The position numbers and the translations under genes were made by a program. Positions 24,694 to 34,123 of a stretch of DNA of 64,000 nt are shown piece after piece; position 1 is the stretch's first letter; every line of letters begins with the position of its first letter. The DNA comes from Actinomycetes bacterium (GTDB taxonomy: Bacteria > Actinomycetota > Actinomycetes > Actinomycetales > Microbacteriaceae), in the NCBI GenBank assembly GCA_023436775.1, contig JAEZHW010000036.1:1-64000 (forward strand). The letters run 5' to 3'. Below the pieces are notes generated by a model. It was not told where the DNA came from and did not search any database. It worked only from the letters and a program-made list of their open reading frames with translations.

Positions 24694-26350
24694 TTCGCCG
24701 AACGACGCCGCGCAGCCAAGCAGGCCGCGCGCACAGTCGCGTCCCTCCGACCACATCGACAGCGCCGAGGTCCCGAACGAGCCGGTACTCGGCCTGGTCG
24801 GTTGGCTGCGGTGGGGCTGGCGTCAGCTCACCAGCATGCGGCTCGCCCTCGTGCTGTTGCTGCTGCTCGCCCTCGCCTCGATCCCGGGCTCGCTGGTGCC
24901 GCAACGCTCCGCCGACCCGAATGGTGTCATCGCCTGGCGGCAGGCCGACCCGACCGGCGCGCAGATCCTGGACGCCCTGCAACTCTTCGACGTGTACAGC
25001 TCGGTGTGGTTCTCGGCCATCTACCTGCTGCTGTTCATCTCGCTGATCGGCTGCGTCATCCCGCGCATCAAGCACCATTGGCAGGCGATGCGATCACAGC
25101 CGCCGAAGACGCCGAGCCGCCTGCAGCAGCTACCGGCCCATCGCCTCGTGTCGGTCCCGGCCGACGTAATCCCGGACGGTACGGCACCGGCCGCCATGAT
25201 CGATGCGGCCGAGGCGCTGCTGCGCTCCCGCCGCTACCGCGTCCGCCGCGATGACCGTGACGCGACCGCGCGCGGCGGCGAGCGCTGGAGCGTGTCCGCC
25301 GAGCGTGGCTACCTGCGCGAGACCGGTAACCTGCTGTTCCACCTGAGTCTGGTCGGCGTGTTGGTCACCGTGTGGATCGGTGGCACGGTGGGCTGGACCG
25401 GGCAGCGGGTGCTGGTCGAGGGTGAGACCTTTGCGAACGTGCTGAGCGGCTACGACTCGTTCCGTCCGGGTCGGGTCACGCCGGAACTGCCTGCATACTC
25501 GATCACGCTCGATGACTTCGACGTGGACTACGAGGAGGCGCAGGCGAACGCCCTCGGCAAGGTGCTGGACTACCGCGCCTCGGTCACGGTGCGCACGCCG
25601 GAAGGTGGCACCGAGCAGTCGGTGGTGCGGGTGAATGAGCCGCTGCGCTTCGGCGGTACGAACGTGTACCTGCTCGGCAATGGCTACGCGCCGCGCATCA
25701 TCGTCCGCGACCCAAACGGGACCGCCGTGTTCGAGCAGGCCGTGCCGTTCCTGCCGCAGGACTCCTCGCTGACCTCGATGGGCGTGGTGAAGGTGCCGGA
25801 CGGCCTGAGCGAACAGCTCGGCATCCTGGCGAACCTGTACCCGACCCAGGCCGAACTGGACACCGGCGCCTACGTGTCGATCTACCCCGACCTGATCAAC
25901 CCGGTGCTCACCGCGAACGTGTACGTCGGTGACTTGGGGCTGAACACCGGCGTCCCGAGCAACGTCTACGTGCTGAACACGGACGGCCTCACGCAGGTCG
26001 CCGGTGGCCAGTCGGGCGTGCGGGCCGTGGAACTGCGGCCGGGCGAGTCAGCGGAACTGCCGAACGGCCTCGGCACGATTGAACTCGTTGACGTGCCGCG
26101 CTTCGTCTCCTTCGACATTCACTGGAGCCCCGCGGACGGTTGGGTGCTGCTGTTCGCGGCGCTGTCGATGCTGGGCCTGTTCGCGGGCCTGTTCGTGCCG
26201 CGTCGCCGCGTATGGGTCGCTGCCCGCCGCGATGGTGACGCATTGATTCTGGAATACGCGGGGCTCGCCCGCGGTGACGATCCGGGCCTGGAGCAGGCCG
26301 TTGCCCAGATCGCTGAGGACCATGGCCTGCGGGTAGGGTTGCCCTCGTGA
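24677..26350 (+). CDS. resB: Cytochrome c biogenesis protein ResB
   Basis: 557-aa component of the System II heme-lyase complex with CcsA/CcsB. The charged N-terminus precedes TM1 (about 55-75, ending PGSLVPQR), TM2, TM3 after RGYLRETGNLLFHLS, a large extracytoplasmic domain, and a final TM near residues 490-512. It overlaps the ccdA end by 17 nt and is followed by ccsB with a 4-nt overlap. Confidence 0.94.
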   Translation: MSRPSDSPNDAAQPSRPRAQSRPSDHIDSAEVPNEPVLGLVGWLRWGWRQLTSMRLALVLLLLLALASIPGSLVPQRSADPNGVIAWRQADPTGAQILDALQLFDVYSSVWFSAIYLLLFISLIGCVIPRIKHHWQAMRSQPPKTPSRLQQLPAHRLVSVPADVIPDGTAPAAMIDAAEALLRSRRYRVRRDDRDATARGGERWSVSAERGYLRETGNLLFHLSLVGVLVTVWIGGTVGWTGQRVLVEGETFANVLSGYDSFRPGRVTPELPAYSITLDDFDVDYEEAQANALGKVLDYRASVTVRTPEGGTEQSVVRVNEPLRFGGTNVYLLGNGYAPRIIVRDPNGTAVFEQAVPFLPQDSSLTSMGVVKVPDGLSEQLGILANLYPTQAELDTGAYVSIYPDLINPVLTANVYVGDLGLNTGVPSNVYVLNTDGLTQVAGGQSGVRAVELRPGESAELPNGLGTIELVDVPRFVSFDIHWSPADGWVLLFAALSMLGLFAGLFVPRRRVWVAARRDGDALILEYAGLARGDDPGLEQAVAQIAEDHGLRVGLPS

Positions 26351-27264
26351 CTGCGACGCTGATCACCATCTCGGTGTACTCCCTCTGGACCGCGATCGGT
26401 CTGTACATGGCTGCCTTCACGGCCTTTGCCTTCGACCTCGGTGGCCGTGCCGCCGCGACGACGGTGAACAGCGAGCCGGGCACCATCGCCGCGCCCACCC
26501 GTCCGCGCCGGGCCGCCCGCGTTGCGACCGCGCTGACCGTGCTGGGCTTCGTGATGCACCTCACCGCGACCGTGACTCGTGGCATCGCTGCCGAGCGCGT
26601 GCCCTGGGACAACCTCTTCGGCTTCTCGCTGGTCTCGACCCTGCTAGTGATGGCGGTCTACCTGCTGGTGCTGATCTGGGTCGACCTGCGCTTCGTCGGC
26701 GCCTTCATGACGATGCTGATCGTGATCCTGCTCGGTGGCGCCAGCACGCTCTACTACGTGGACGTCACCCCGCTGGACCCGGCCCTGAACTCGGCCTGGC
26801 TGGTGTTCCACGTGATCGTGGCCGCGATTTCGATGGGCCTGTTCGGTGTCGGCTTCGCGCTGTCGGTGGCGCAGCTGCTGCGCAGCCGGTGGAGCCTGGA
26901 CGAGGCGAACCGCGGCGGCTTCCGTCGCCTGCTCGCCACCTTCCCGGAGCCGGCCCGTCTCGAGACCCTGGCCTACCAGCTGAACATCGTCGGTTTCGTG
27001 CTGTGGACCTTCACGCTGACCGCAGGCGCGATCTGGGCCGAGCAGGCCTGGGGTCGCTTCTGGGGTTGGGATGTGAAGGAGACCTGGACCTTCATCATTT
27101 GGGTGATCTATGCCGGCTACATCCACGCCCGCGCGACCCGCGGATGGCGCGGCGCGCGGTCGGCATGGCTGAGCATCGTCGGCTTCCTCGCCGTCATCTT
27201 CAACACCACGGTCGTGAACACCCTGTTCAAGGGTCTGCACTCGTACTCGGGACTCAGCAGCTAG
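26347..27264 (+). CDS. ccsB: Cytochrome c heme-lyase subunit CcsB/CcsA
   Basis: Heme-handling membrane protein, 305 aa, eight or so helices. The tryptophan-rich heme motif is WGRFWGWDVKETW; conserved histidines sit in GFVMHLTATV, VFHVIVA and GLHSYSG. GTG start overlaps resB by 4 nt. It ends the operon; the 3' end faces menC 10 bp away. Confidence 0.95.
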   Translation: MTATLITISVYSLWTAIGLYMAAFTAFAFDLGGRAAATTVNSEPGTIAAPTRPRRAARVATALTVLGFVMHLTATVTRGIAAERVPWDNLFGFSLVSTLLVMAVYLLVLIWVDLRFVGAFMTMLIVILLGGASTLYYVDVTPLDPALNSAWLVFHVIVAAISMGLFGVGFALSVAQLLRSRWSLDEANRGGFRRLLATFPEPARLETLAYQLNIVGFVLWTFTLTAGAIWAEQAWGRFWGWDVKETWTFIIWVIYAGYIHARATRGWRGARSAWLSIVGFLAVIFNTTVVNTLFKGLHSYSGLSS

Positions 27265-27273
27265 CCTCCGCGA

Positions 27274-28284
27274 TTAGGACGCGCTGAGCACCGCGTAACA
27301 GCGCTCGATTCGGGCTCGCCACCAGTCGTGGCGGGCCCGATCTGCGCTCAGGGCTCGGATGCGGTCCGGGTTCGGCTGCACCTCGCGCACCGCGATCGAG
27401 CCATTCGCGTCCGGCAGCAGCGGCTCGTCCGTGACATCCTCAGCCAGCAGCGCTCCCGTGCCCAGGCCACAGGCGAAGGGCAGTTCCGGCAGGGCGGCGG
27501 CCAGGTGCGCGCCCATGGCCAAGCCCACGGACGATTCCAGCGCACTCGAGACGGTGGCGGGCAGGCCGGCACGCTCGGCGAGGCGGGACGCGCGCGTGAT
27601 GCCGCCCAGTGGCTGCACCTTCAGAATCGCCACGTCCGCGATCGCGGCCAGGCCATCCGCGGCCGCGTCCAGATCGGGCGACAGGCGCAGCGCCTCATCG
27701 GCCGCAAGTCGCACGCCCGTCCCGGCGAGCCGGGCCCGCAGCGCGCCGAGGTCTTCGGCCGCGACCGGCTGTTCGACGTATTCCAGGCCGTACTCGGCGA
27801 GCGACTCGATCACCCGGACTGCCTCGTCGACCGTCCAGCCCTGGTTGGCGTCGATCCGGATCGCACCGTCCGCACCCAGCCAGTCACGCGCGGCCGCGAC
27901 CCGCGCCACATCGTCAGTCAGGGACTGGCCTGGTTCGGCGACCTTCACCTTGACCGTGCGCACGCCGCGGGTGCGGGCGAGCACCCCGGCAACCTGCTCG
28001 GCGGGGATGGCGGGCAGGATCGCGTTGACCGGGATGCGGTCCCGGACGGGAGCCGCGAGTGCAGCGTCGGGGGTCCAGCCGTATTCGATGGCGGCGGCCA
28101 GCCACCGGCTCGCCAGGGTGTCGTCGTATTCCAGGAACGGCGAGAACTCGCTCCACCGTTCCGGACCGGCCAACAGCACGACCTCGCGTTCGGTCACGCC
28201 GCGGAACCGGGTGCGCAGTGGCAGCCGCACCACGGTGGCGGCGGCCAGCACCGCGTCGAGCGGCGGCAGCGGGAACCCGGTCAT
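27274..28284 (-). CDS. menC: o-Succinylbenzoate synthase
   Basis: Enolase-superfamily dehydratase of menaquinone synthesis, 336 aa. The barrel shows VKVKVAEPG (catalytic Lys strand), IRIDANQGW (metal Asp), EYVEQPV (metal Glu), LAADEALR (metal Asp) and ILKVQPLGG (second catalytic Lys). ATG at 28284, 6 nt after TAGGCT (28296-28291 on the minus strand), so leaderless. Divergent from menB; only 34 bp separate the two start codons. Confidence 0.92.
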   Translation of the reverse strand: MTGFPLPPLDAVLAAATVVRLPLRTRFRGVTEREVVLLAGPERWSEFSPFLEYDDTLASRWLAAAIEYGWTPDAALAAPVRDRIPVNAILPAIPAEQVAGVLARTRGVRTVKVKVAEPGQSLTDDVARVAAARDWLGADGAIRIDANQGWTVDEAVRVIESLAEYGLEYVEQPVAAEDLGALRARLAGTGVRLAADEALRLSPDLDAAADGLAAIADVAILKVQPLGGITRASRLAERAGLPATVSSALESSVGLAMGAHLAAALPELPFACGLGTGALLAEDVTDEPLLPDANGSIAVREVQPNPDRIRALSADRARHDWWRARIERCYAVLSAS

Positions 28285-28318
28285 GGGTTCAGCCTAGGCG
28301 CGCAGGTATCCTGACTGC
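28285..28318. promoter_or_regulatory. Overlapping divergent leaderless promoters, menC / menB
   Basis: The 34-bp gap holds a -10 box for each gene: TAGGCT for menC (28296-28291, minus) and TATCCT for menB (28307-28312, plus), each 6 nt before its start codon. The -35 region of each promoter must lie across the other promoter or its start codon, so simultaneous occupancy by two polymerases looks impossible. Confidence 0.65.
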
Positions 28319-29260
28319 ATGGCCAGCGCGCAGGTGTCCGAGATCTTCGACCCCACCCAGTGGGAGCCGGTGCCGGGATTCGAGTCCCTCACTGACGTCA
28401 CGTACCACCGGCACGTCGACGGCGGCATCGTTCGCGTCGCGATCGACCGGCCCGAGGTGCGCAACGCCTTCCGGCCGCACACTGTCGACGAGCTCTACGC
28501 CACCCTCGATCACGCCCGACAGGACGCCACCGTCGGCGTCGTGCTGCTCACCGGCAACGGCCCGAGCCCGAAGGACGGCGGCTGGGCCTTCTGCAGCGGC
28601 GGCGACCAGCGCGTGCGCGGCCGCAGCGGCTATGAGTACCGCAACGAGGACGGATCGCCAGCTGCTGCCAGCGATGGCGAGCCGGACGTCGCGACTCGCG
28701 CGCGCCTCGGCCGACTGCACATTCTGGAAGTGCAGCGCCTGATGCGGTTCATGCCGAAGGTCGTCATCGCGGTCGTCCCGGGTTGGGCCGCCGGCGGTGG
28801 CCACTCGCTGCACGTGGTCGCGGATATGACCATCGCCAGCGCCGAGCACGCCCGCTTCAAGCAGACCGACGCCGATGTCGGCTCCTTTGATGCCGGCTAT
28901 GGGTCGGCGTACCTGGCGAAGCAGGTCGGGCAGAAGCGCGCCCGCGAGATCTTCTTCCTGGCCGAAACCTACGACGCACAGCAGGCCTACGACTGGGGCA
29001 CGGTGAACGCGGTCGTGCCGCACGCCGAACTCGAGGCCAAGGCGATCGAGTGGGGCAAGACCATCCTCGGCAAGTCCCCGACCGCGATCCGGATGCTGAA
29101 GTACGCGATGAACGCCGTGGATGACGGCCTGGTCGGGCAGCAGCTCTTCGCCGGCGAGGCCACCCGCCTGGCCTACGGCACGGACGAGGCAGCCGAGGGC
29201 CGCGACTCGTTCCTCGGCCGCCGCGACCCGGACTGGTCCGCCTTCCCCTGGCACTACTGA
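28319..29260 (+). CDS. menB: 1,4-Dihydroxy-2-naphthoyl-CoA synthase
   Basis: Crotonase-fold ring-closing enzyme, 313 aa. Signatures are RPEVRNAFRPHTVDEL, the oxyanion-hole loop FCSGGDQRVRG, PGWAAGGGHSLHVV, and catalytic Asp in DADVGSFDAGYGSAY with Tyr nearby; the C-terminus ends FPWHY. The ATG is 6 nt after TATCCT. A short gap leads to menE. Confidence 0.95.
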   Translation: MASAQVSEIFDPTQWEPVPGFESLTDVTYHRHVDGGIVRVAIDRPEVRNAFRPHTVDELYATLDHARQDATVGVVLLTGNGPSPKDGGWAFCSGGDQRVRGRSGYEYRNEDGSPAAASDGEPDVATRARLGRLHILEVQRLMRFMPKVVIAVVPGWAAGGGHSLHVVADMTIASAEHARFKQTDADVGSFDAGYGSAYLAKQVGQKRAREIFFLAETYDAQQAYDWGTVNAVVPHAELEAKAIEWGKTILGKSPTAIRMLKYAMNAVDDGLVGQQLFAGEATRLAYGTDEAAEGRDSFLGRRDPDWSAFPWHY

Positions 29261-29371
29261 TCGGGGCCGAGATGCAGCGCAGCCGATCCGCCGTCCAGGT
29301 CCAGCGCCCGGGCCGCATCGTGCCCTTCGCTGGATCCACTATCGGCGCCGGAGCACCCGCCGGAGCCCAGC

Positions 29372-30589
29372 ATGGCTGAGTCCGCCGACCGCCGCGTCCT
29401 GCTGGCTGCCAGTGCCGACCCGGCACAGCCGCGAGATGCCCTGGCGCTGCTCCAGGCGCTGAAGGATGCGATCCGCGGCACCGGCGGTGCCGTGATGCCG
29501 CTGTCCCCGCGCGTGGCGGCCGCCGTGCACGCAGGCGGCTCCGTCCCGGCCACGGTGCCGAGCGAGACCGCGCTGGTGATCGAAACCAGCGGCTCGACCG
29601 GCACCCCGAAGCGCGTCGCCCTGAGCGGCGCCGGCATGGTCGCCGCGGCCCGGGCCACCGAGGCCGAAATCGGCCGCGGCCACTGGCTGCTGGCACTGCC
29701 CGTGCACTACGTCGCCGGCTCCCAGGTGCTGGTGCGCTGCATGGTGGGCGGCACCGAGCCGGTGGTGCTCACCCCCAGCTTCAGTCCGGACGAGTTCGTG
29801 GACGCGGTGCGCTCGCTCGGTTCCGGTCCCGCGCACACCGCCCTGGTCCCGGTGCAACTGCAGCGCCTGCTCGACGCCGAGCACCCAGACGTGATCCCCG
29901 CGCTGCGCCGCTTCGACACGGTGCTGCTGGGCGGCCAGTCCGCGCCACCGGCACTCCTCGACCGGGTCGCCGAGGCCGGCATCCGCCTCGTTCGCACCTA
30001 CGGTTCCACCGAGACCTGCGGCGGGGTGGTCTATGACGGCCGCCCGATCGACGGCACTGCCCTGCGGCTGCGCGAGGCGATGCTCGAAATCAGCACCCCC
30101 TCCCTCGCCCTCGGCTACCTCGACCACCGCGGCAACCTCGACGAGGACCTGACCAGCGCCGCCTTCGTCACCGACGAGTATGGCCGCTGGTTCCGCAGCC
30201 GCGACCTCGCCGAACTGGGCCGCGCCGCGGACGGCGGGCAGACCGTGCGCGTCCTCGGCCGAGCAGATGACGTGTTCATCAGCGGCGGCCTGAAGCTCGC
30301 CCTCGGCGAGGTGCAGCGGGTGCTGGAATCGCTGCCCGGCTACGAGTCCGCCATTGCCCTCGCGCTGCCGGACGATGAGTGGGGTCAATCCGTAGCGATC
30401 GCGGTCGATGGCACCCGGATCACCGCCGCCCCTGACGGCCGGATGCTGCACGCGGCCCTGGTCGAGCGGCTGGGTCCGGCCGCGACGCCCCGCCGCCTGC
30501 TCGTGCTGCGGGATGGGATTCCGCGGCTCGACTCTGGCAAGCCGGACCGGGTCGCCCTCGCCCGCGCCTTCGCTGCCCGCCGTCCATAG
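29372..30589 (+). CDS. menE: o-Succinylbenzoate-CoA ligase, short actinobacterial form
   Basis: Adenylate-forming enzyme, 405 aa, that activates o-succinylbenzoate for MenB. The phosphate loop is TSGSTGTPKRVAL; other AMP-binding motifs are YGSTETCGG and WFRSRDLAELG; C-terminal Lys in SGKPDRV. It is about 80 residues shorter than E. coli MenE and lacks part of the N-terminal subdomain, as seen in other actinobacteria. CGGAG precedes the ATG. Confidence 0.9.
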   Translation: MAESADRRVLLAASADPAQPRDALALLQALKDAIRGTGGAVMPLSPRVAAAVHAGGSVPATVPSETALVIETSGSTGTPKRVALSGAGMVAAARATEAEIGRGHWLLALPVHYVAGSQVLVRCMVGGTEPVVLTPSFSPDEFVDAVRSLGSGPAHTALVPVQLQRLLDAEHPDVIPALRRFDTVLLGGQSAPPALLDRVAEAGIRLVRTYGSTETCGGVVYDGRPIDGTALRLREAMLEISTPSLALGYLDHRGNLDEDLTSAAFVTDEYGRWFRSRDLAELGRAADGGQTVRVLGRADDVFISGGLKLALGEVQRVLESLPGYESAIALALPDDEWGQSVAIAVDGTRITAAPDGRMLHAALVERLGPAATPRRLLVLRDGIPRLDSGKPDRVALARAFAARRP

Positions 30590-30613
30590 CTACGCGCTAC
30601 TAGACTGCCGACT

Positions 30614-31591
30614 GTGATGGCACGAGCAGCACAGCGATCGAAGCAGAAGTCGTCGAAGCAGCAGGCCGCGGCCAAGCGCCGCCGACCCGGCGTCCCACCG
30701 ACCGTGGCCAAGGCACCGAAGCCGACGCTCGGCTCGTGGATTGGCGCTGCCCGCCCCGCGACCCTCGGCCTGTCCATTGCGCCGGTCGCGATCGGGTACG
30801 GCGCTGCCACGGTCGCGCAGCAGGCGGACCTGCTGATCACGCTGCTCTGCCTCGCGGTGGCCGTCTTCCTGCAGATCGGCGCGAATTTCGCCAACGACTT
30901 CAGCGACGGCGTGCGCGGCACGGACAAGCACCGCGTCGGGCCGTCCCGCCTGGTCGGTTCGGGTGCGGTCGCGCCGAAGACGGTGCTGATCATCGCACTC
31001 GTGTTCTTTGCGCTGGCGGCCGCGGCAGGCCTCGGCATCGTGGTGCTCACCCAGTACTGGTGGCTGCTCGCGGTTGGCGCGGCGGCGTTGCTGGCGGCCT
31101 GGTTCTACACTGGCGGCCCGAAGCCCTACGGCTACTACGGCCTCGGTGAGGTCTTCGTCTTCCTGTTCTTCGGCCTGGCCGCGACGCTCGGCACCATGTT
31201 CGTGAACACGGGCGCGCTGAACCAGGAGGCCGAGTTCGGTGCCTACGGCATCGGCTCGATCGCGGTGGCCGTGCTGATGATCAACAACCTGCGCGACCGG
31301 GACCAGGACAAGGCGGCGGGGAAGCGCACGCTGGCGGTGCTGATCGGCTCGGTGGCGACCAAGGTGTTGATTGTGCTGACCCTGATCGTGGTGCCGGGCG
31401 CGATCACTGCCCTGCTGCAGTTGGCGTACTCGGCGGTCGGCTTCGCCTTCTTCGCGGCGATCCCCGCCATCCCGGCCGCGATCATTGTGATTTGGGGCAA
31501 GACGGCGCCGGAACTCGTCACCGCACTCAAGCTCGCCGGTCTGACCGGACTGCTGTGGGGTGTGCTGGTCGCCGTCGGCCTGATCGTCTAG
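30614..31591 (+). CDS. menA: 1,4-Dihydroxy-2-naphthoate polyprenyltransferase
   Basis: UbiA-family membrane prenyltransferase, 325 aa. A basic Lys/Gln-rich N-terminus of about 45 residues precedes nine or so helices. The first Asp-rich motif is NFANDFSDGVRGTD, the second NNLRDRDQDKAAGKRT. GTG at 30614, 7 nt after TAGACT (30601-30606), is taken as the leaderless start; an ATG follows directly. Confidence 0.94.
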   Translation: MMARAAQRSKQKSSKQQAAAKRRRPGVPPTVAKAPKPTLGSWIGAARPATLGLSIAPVAIGYGAATVAQQADLLITLLCLAVAVFLQIGANFANDFSDGVRGTDKHRVGPSRLVGSGAVAPKTVLIIALVFFALAAAAGLGIVVLTQYWWLLAVGAAALLAAWFYTGGPKPYGYYGLGEVFVFLFFGLAATLGTMFVNTGALNQEAEFGAYGIGSIAVAVLMINNLRDRDQDKAAGKRTLAVLIGSVATKVLIVLTLIVVPGAITALLQLAYSAVGFAFFAAIPAIPAAIIVIWGKTAPELVTALKLAGLTGLLWGVLVAVGLIV

Positions 31592-31606
31592 CCGGCGGGC
31601 GCGCGA

Positions 31607-31885
31607 CTACTCCTGCTCGAGTGCCGCGTCCTCGATATCTTCGTCGCTCGGGGCCTTGTCGGCCTCGGGCGTTTCCTTGTGCAGGGCGTCGTAGACCGCC
31701 TCGCTGTAGCGTTCGCGCAGCGGGTTCAGCAGCAGCAGCGAGAGCGCGATACCGATCAGGGCGGACACGATCGCTGAGAACCACAGCCAAGTCGGGCCCA
31801 GCAACCAGTTCAGCAGCAGCAGCGGCACCAGGAAGAAGCCCAGGCGCAGCAGGGTAAAGAGAATGATCGATCCAGCGCGTTGCAC
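31607..31885 (-). CDS. DUF4229 small membrane protein
   Basis: 92 aa, two membrane helices (about 8-28 and 34-53), then NPLRERYSEAVYDALH and an acidic tail. Typical of DUF4229 proteins, which sit in menaquinone clusters of actinobacteria. GTG start, 6 nt after TAGACT on the minus strand. Function unknown. Confidence 0.82.
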   Translation of the reverse strand: MQRAGSIILFTLLRLGFFLVPLLLLNWLLGPTWLWFSAIVSALIGIALSLLLLNPLRERYSEAVYDALHKETPEADKAPSDEDIEDAALEQE

Positions 31886-31987
31886 GCCATCAGTCTAGGG
31901 CGGCTGGCTGTGCGACGGCCTGCCCCGTTCGCTGAGGGCCGATGCCGATTCAGCCTCCGCACTGACCCCAGCCGATATGGTTGGAGC

Positions 31988-32365
31988 ATGGGACGGGCCT
32001 TGCTTTCGATTCTGCCGTGGCTGATCGTCGTCGGCATCACGATCTACACCGTCGTGGACATGCTGAACACGGACGATTCCCGCGTCCGTGGGCTGCCGAA
32101 GCCGCTCTGGATTCTCGTCGCGATCGTGGTCCCGATCGTCGGTGCAGCGACCTGGTTCATTGCCGGGAAGGAACGCGACTCGCGTCGCCGCCAGACCTCA
32201 TCCTTCGACCGTCCGACTCGAGTGGTGGCCCCGGACGACGACCCCACCTTCCTCAGTCAGCTTGACCGCGAAATCGACCGCGAGGAACGGCTGCGCAAGC
32301 TCGAGGAGCAGCTGCGGCAGCAGCAGGAGCAGTCCGATGAGGAGTCGGACGAATCCAAGTCCTAG
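31988..32365 (+). CDS. PLDc_N-domain small membrane protein
   Basis: 125 aa with two membrane helices of the phospholipase D N-terminal (PLDc_N) type (about 8-25 and 40-58), but no catalytic HKD domain; a Glu/Gln/Arg-rich coiled tail follows. Start ATG at 31988, 6 nt after TATGGT. Its TAG stop codon forms the first three bases of the TAGGCT -10 box of menD. Function unknown. Confidence 0.82.
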   Translation: MGRALLSILPWLIVVGITIYTVVDMLNTDDSRVRGLPKPLWILVAIVVPIVGAATWFIAGKERDSRRRQTSSFDRPTRVVAPDDDPTFLSQLDREIDREERLRKLEEQLRQQQEQSDEESDESKS

Positions 32366-32374
32366 GCTTGGTGC

Positions 32375-34084
32375 ATGACCGAGCCTGAGGTGTCGAGCGC
32401 TGCCGGAGCGGCGCTCGGACTGCTGCAGCGCTTCGTGGCGCTGGGGCTGCGCGACATCGTCGTGGCACCCGGCTCGCGATCGCAGGCCTTGGCGTTGGCG
32501 GCCGCAGCGCTGGACCGCGCGGGCGCCGTCCGCCTGCACGTGCGCATCGACGAGCGGTCGGCAGCGTTTCTGGCCCTCGGCCTTGGCGTGGAATCTGGCG
32601 TACCCGCCGCAGTGATCACGACCTCGGGGACTGCGGTGGCGAACCTGCACCCGGCTGTCCTCGAGGCGCACCATGCGGGCGTGCCGCTGCTGCTGCTCAC
32701 CGCCGACCGCCCCGAAGAACTGCGCGGCATCGGCGCGAACCAAACCACCGCGCAGGCGCACCTCTTCGGCGGTGCCGCCAGACTCAGCGAGGACGTGGAC
32801 ACCACCACCCTCGGCGAGGCCGGCCGCACCGCGCTGGCCGAACGCGCCTGGACCGCTGCGTTGCAGCCCGGTCCCGTGCAACTGAACCTCGCCTTCCGCG
32901 AGCCGCTCTCGGCAGCGCTGCCCGATCCGCTGCCCGAGCTCGCCACCGAGTACCTCCCGCAGCCGGCCGCGACCACCGGTCGCGACCTCGGCCCCACCAT
33001 TGAGCTCACGCCCGAACCCGGTACCCTGGTCGTCGCCGGCGCTGGCGCCGGACCCGCCGCCGAGGAAGCCGCCCACCTGCTGCATGCGCCGCTGATCGCC
33101 GAGGTTGCCTCCGGTGCACGCTACGGCCGCAACCTGATCGCGCCCTACCGCGCCGTGCTGGCCGAGCCGGGCTTGACCGAGGCCGTCCGCCGCGTCATCG
33201 TCTTTGGTCACCCCACCCTCTCGCGCGAAGTGCCCGCGCTGATCGCCCGCGCGGACGTCGAGACTATCGTGGTGCGCTGCGCGGCCGCCGAGGACTACTC
33301 GCCGGGACGGCGGGTGCGCGACTTCGCCGGTGCGATCACCGTGCGCCCGGCTGCTCCGGAGGCGCTGGCCGAGGTGCGCTCGTGGCTGGGCGCGTGGGTG
33401 ACCACGGCGCGCGCGATCGCGGCCGAGGCCGAGCAGATCGCGGCTCCCGACCTGGACGCGGCCCACGCCTCGGATCGACACCAGCGGGCCAAGTTCGTGC
33501 AGCAGGAATTCGCCGCGATCCGCACCCCGCTGACCCGCAGTCAGGTGGTGGATGCGGTCTGGGGCGCGACCTGGCCGCATGACCGACTTGTCCTCGGTGC
33601 CTCCCGTCTGATCCGAGTCGCCGACGAGGTGCTGCCGGGCAAGCGCGTGCCAGTGCACGCGAACCGCGGCCTGGCCGGTATTGACGGCACCATTGCTACT
33701 GGCATCGGCATTGCGCTCGCCCACCAGGCATCGGATGCCCGCGCTGGCGTGACTCGGGTGCTGCTCGGCGACCTCGCCCTGCTGCATGACGCGGGCAGCC
33801 TGCTCTTCGGTGACGGCGAGACGCGACCGCGAATCCAGGTCATCGTCGGCGACGACCATGGTGGCACCCTGTTCACCCAGCTTGAGGTTGCCGCCACCGC
33901 GCCCGCGGCCGACTTCGACCGGGTGCTGCGCACGCCGCAGTCGGTGGACGTGGCCGCCCTGGCCGCCGCCTACGGCTGGGAGTACCGACCCGCGAAGTAT
34001 CGCGGCGACCTCGACCGTGCGCTCACCGCCGCAACCACCGGCCCCGTGCTGATCCACGTCACGCTCGCCGACGATCCCGCCTGA
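32375..34084 (+). CDS. menD: 2-Succinyl-5-enolpyruvyl-6-hydroxy-3-cyclohexene-1-carboxylate synthase
   Basis: Thiamine-diphosphate enzyme joining isochorismate and 2-oxoglutarate; 569 aa. Visible: GLRDIVVAPGSRSQALALAA, IDERSAAFLALGL with the cofactor Glu, TSGTAVANLHPAV, LTADRPEELRGIGANQT, and the ThDP motif from GDLALLHDAGSLL to VGDDHGGTLF. The leaderless ATG is 6 nt after TAGGCT (32363-32368). Confidence 0.95.
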   Translation: MTEPEVSSAAGAALGLLQRFVALGLRDIVVAPGSRSQALALAAAALDRAGAVRLHVRIDERSAAFLALGLGVESGVPAAVITTSGTAVANLHPAVLEAHHAGVPLLLLTADRPEELRGIGANQTTAQAHLFGGAARLSEDVDTTTLGEAGRTALAERAWTAALQPGPVQLNLAFREPLSAALPDPLPELATEYLPQPAATTGRDLGPTIELTPEPGTLVVAGAGAGPAAEEAAHLLHAPLIAEVASGARYGRNLIAPYRAVLAEPGLTEAVRRVIVFGHPTLSREVPALIARADVETIVVRCAAAEDYSPGRRVRDFAGAITVRPAAPEALAEVRSWLGAWVTTARAIAAEAEQIAAPDLDAAHASDRHQRAKFVQQEFAAIRTPLTRSQVVDAVWGATWPHDRLVLGASRLIRVADEVLPGKRVPVHANRGLAGIDGTIATGIGIALAHQASDARAGVTRVLLGDLALLHDAGSLLFGDGETRPRIQVIVGDDHGGTLFTQLEVAATAPAADFDRVLRTPQSVDVAALAAAYGWEYRPAKYRGDLDRALTAATTGPVLIHVTLADDPA

Positions 34085-34123
34085 ATCTTGGGCGCCCGGC
34101 GGCTGCGGCCGCATACTGCTGTC

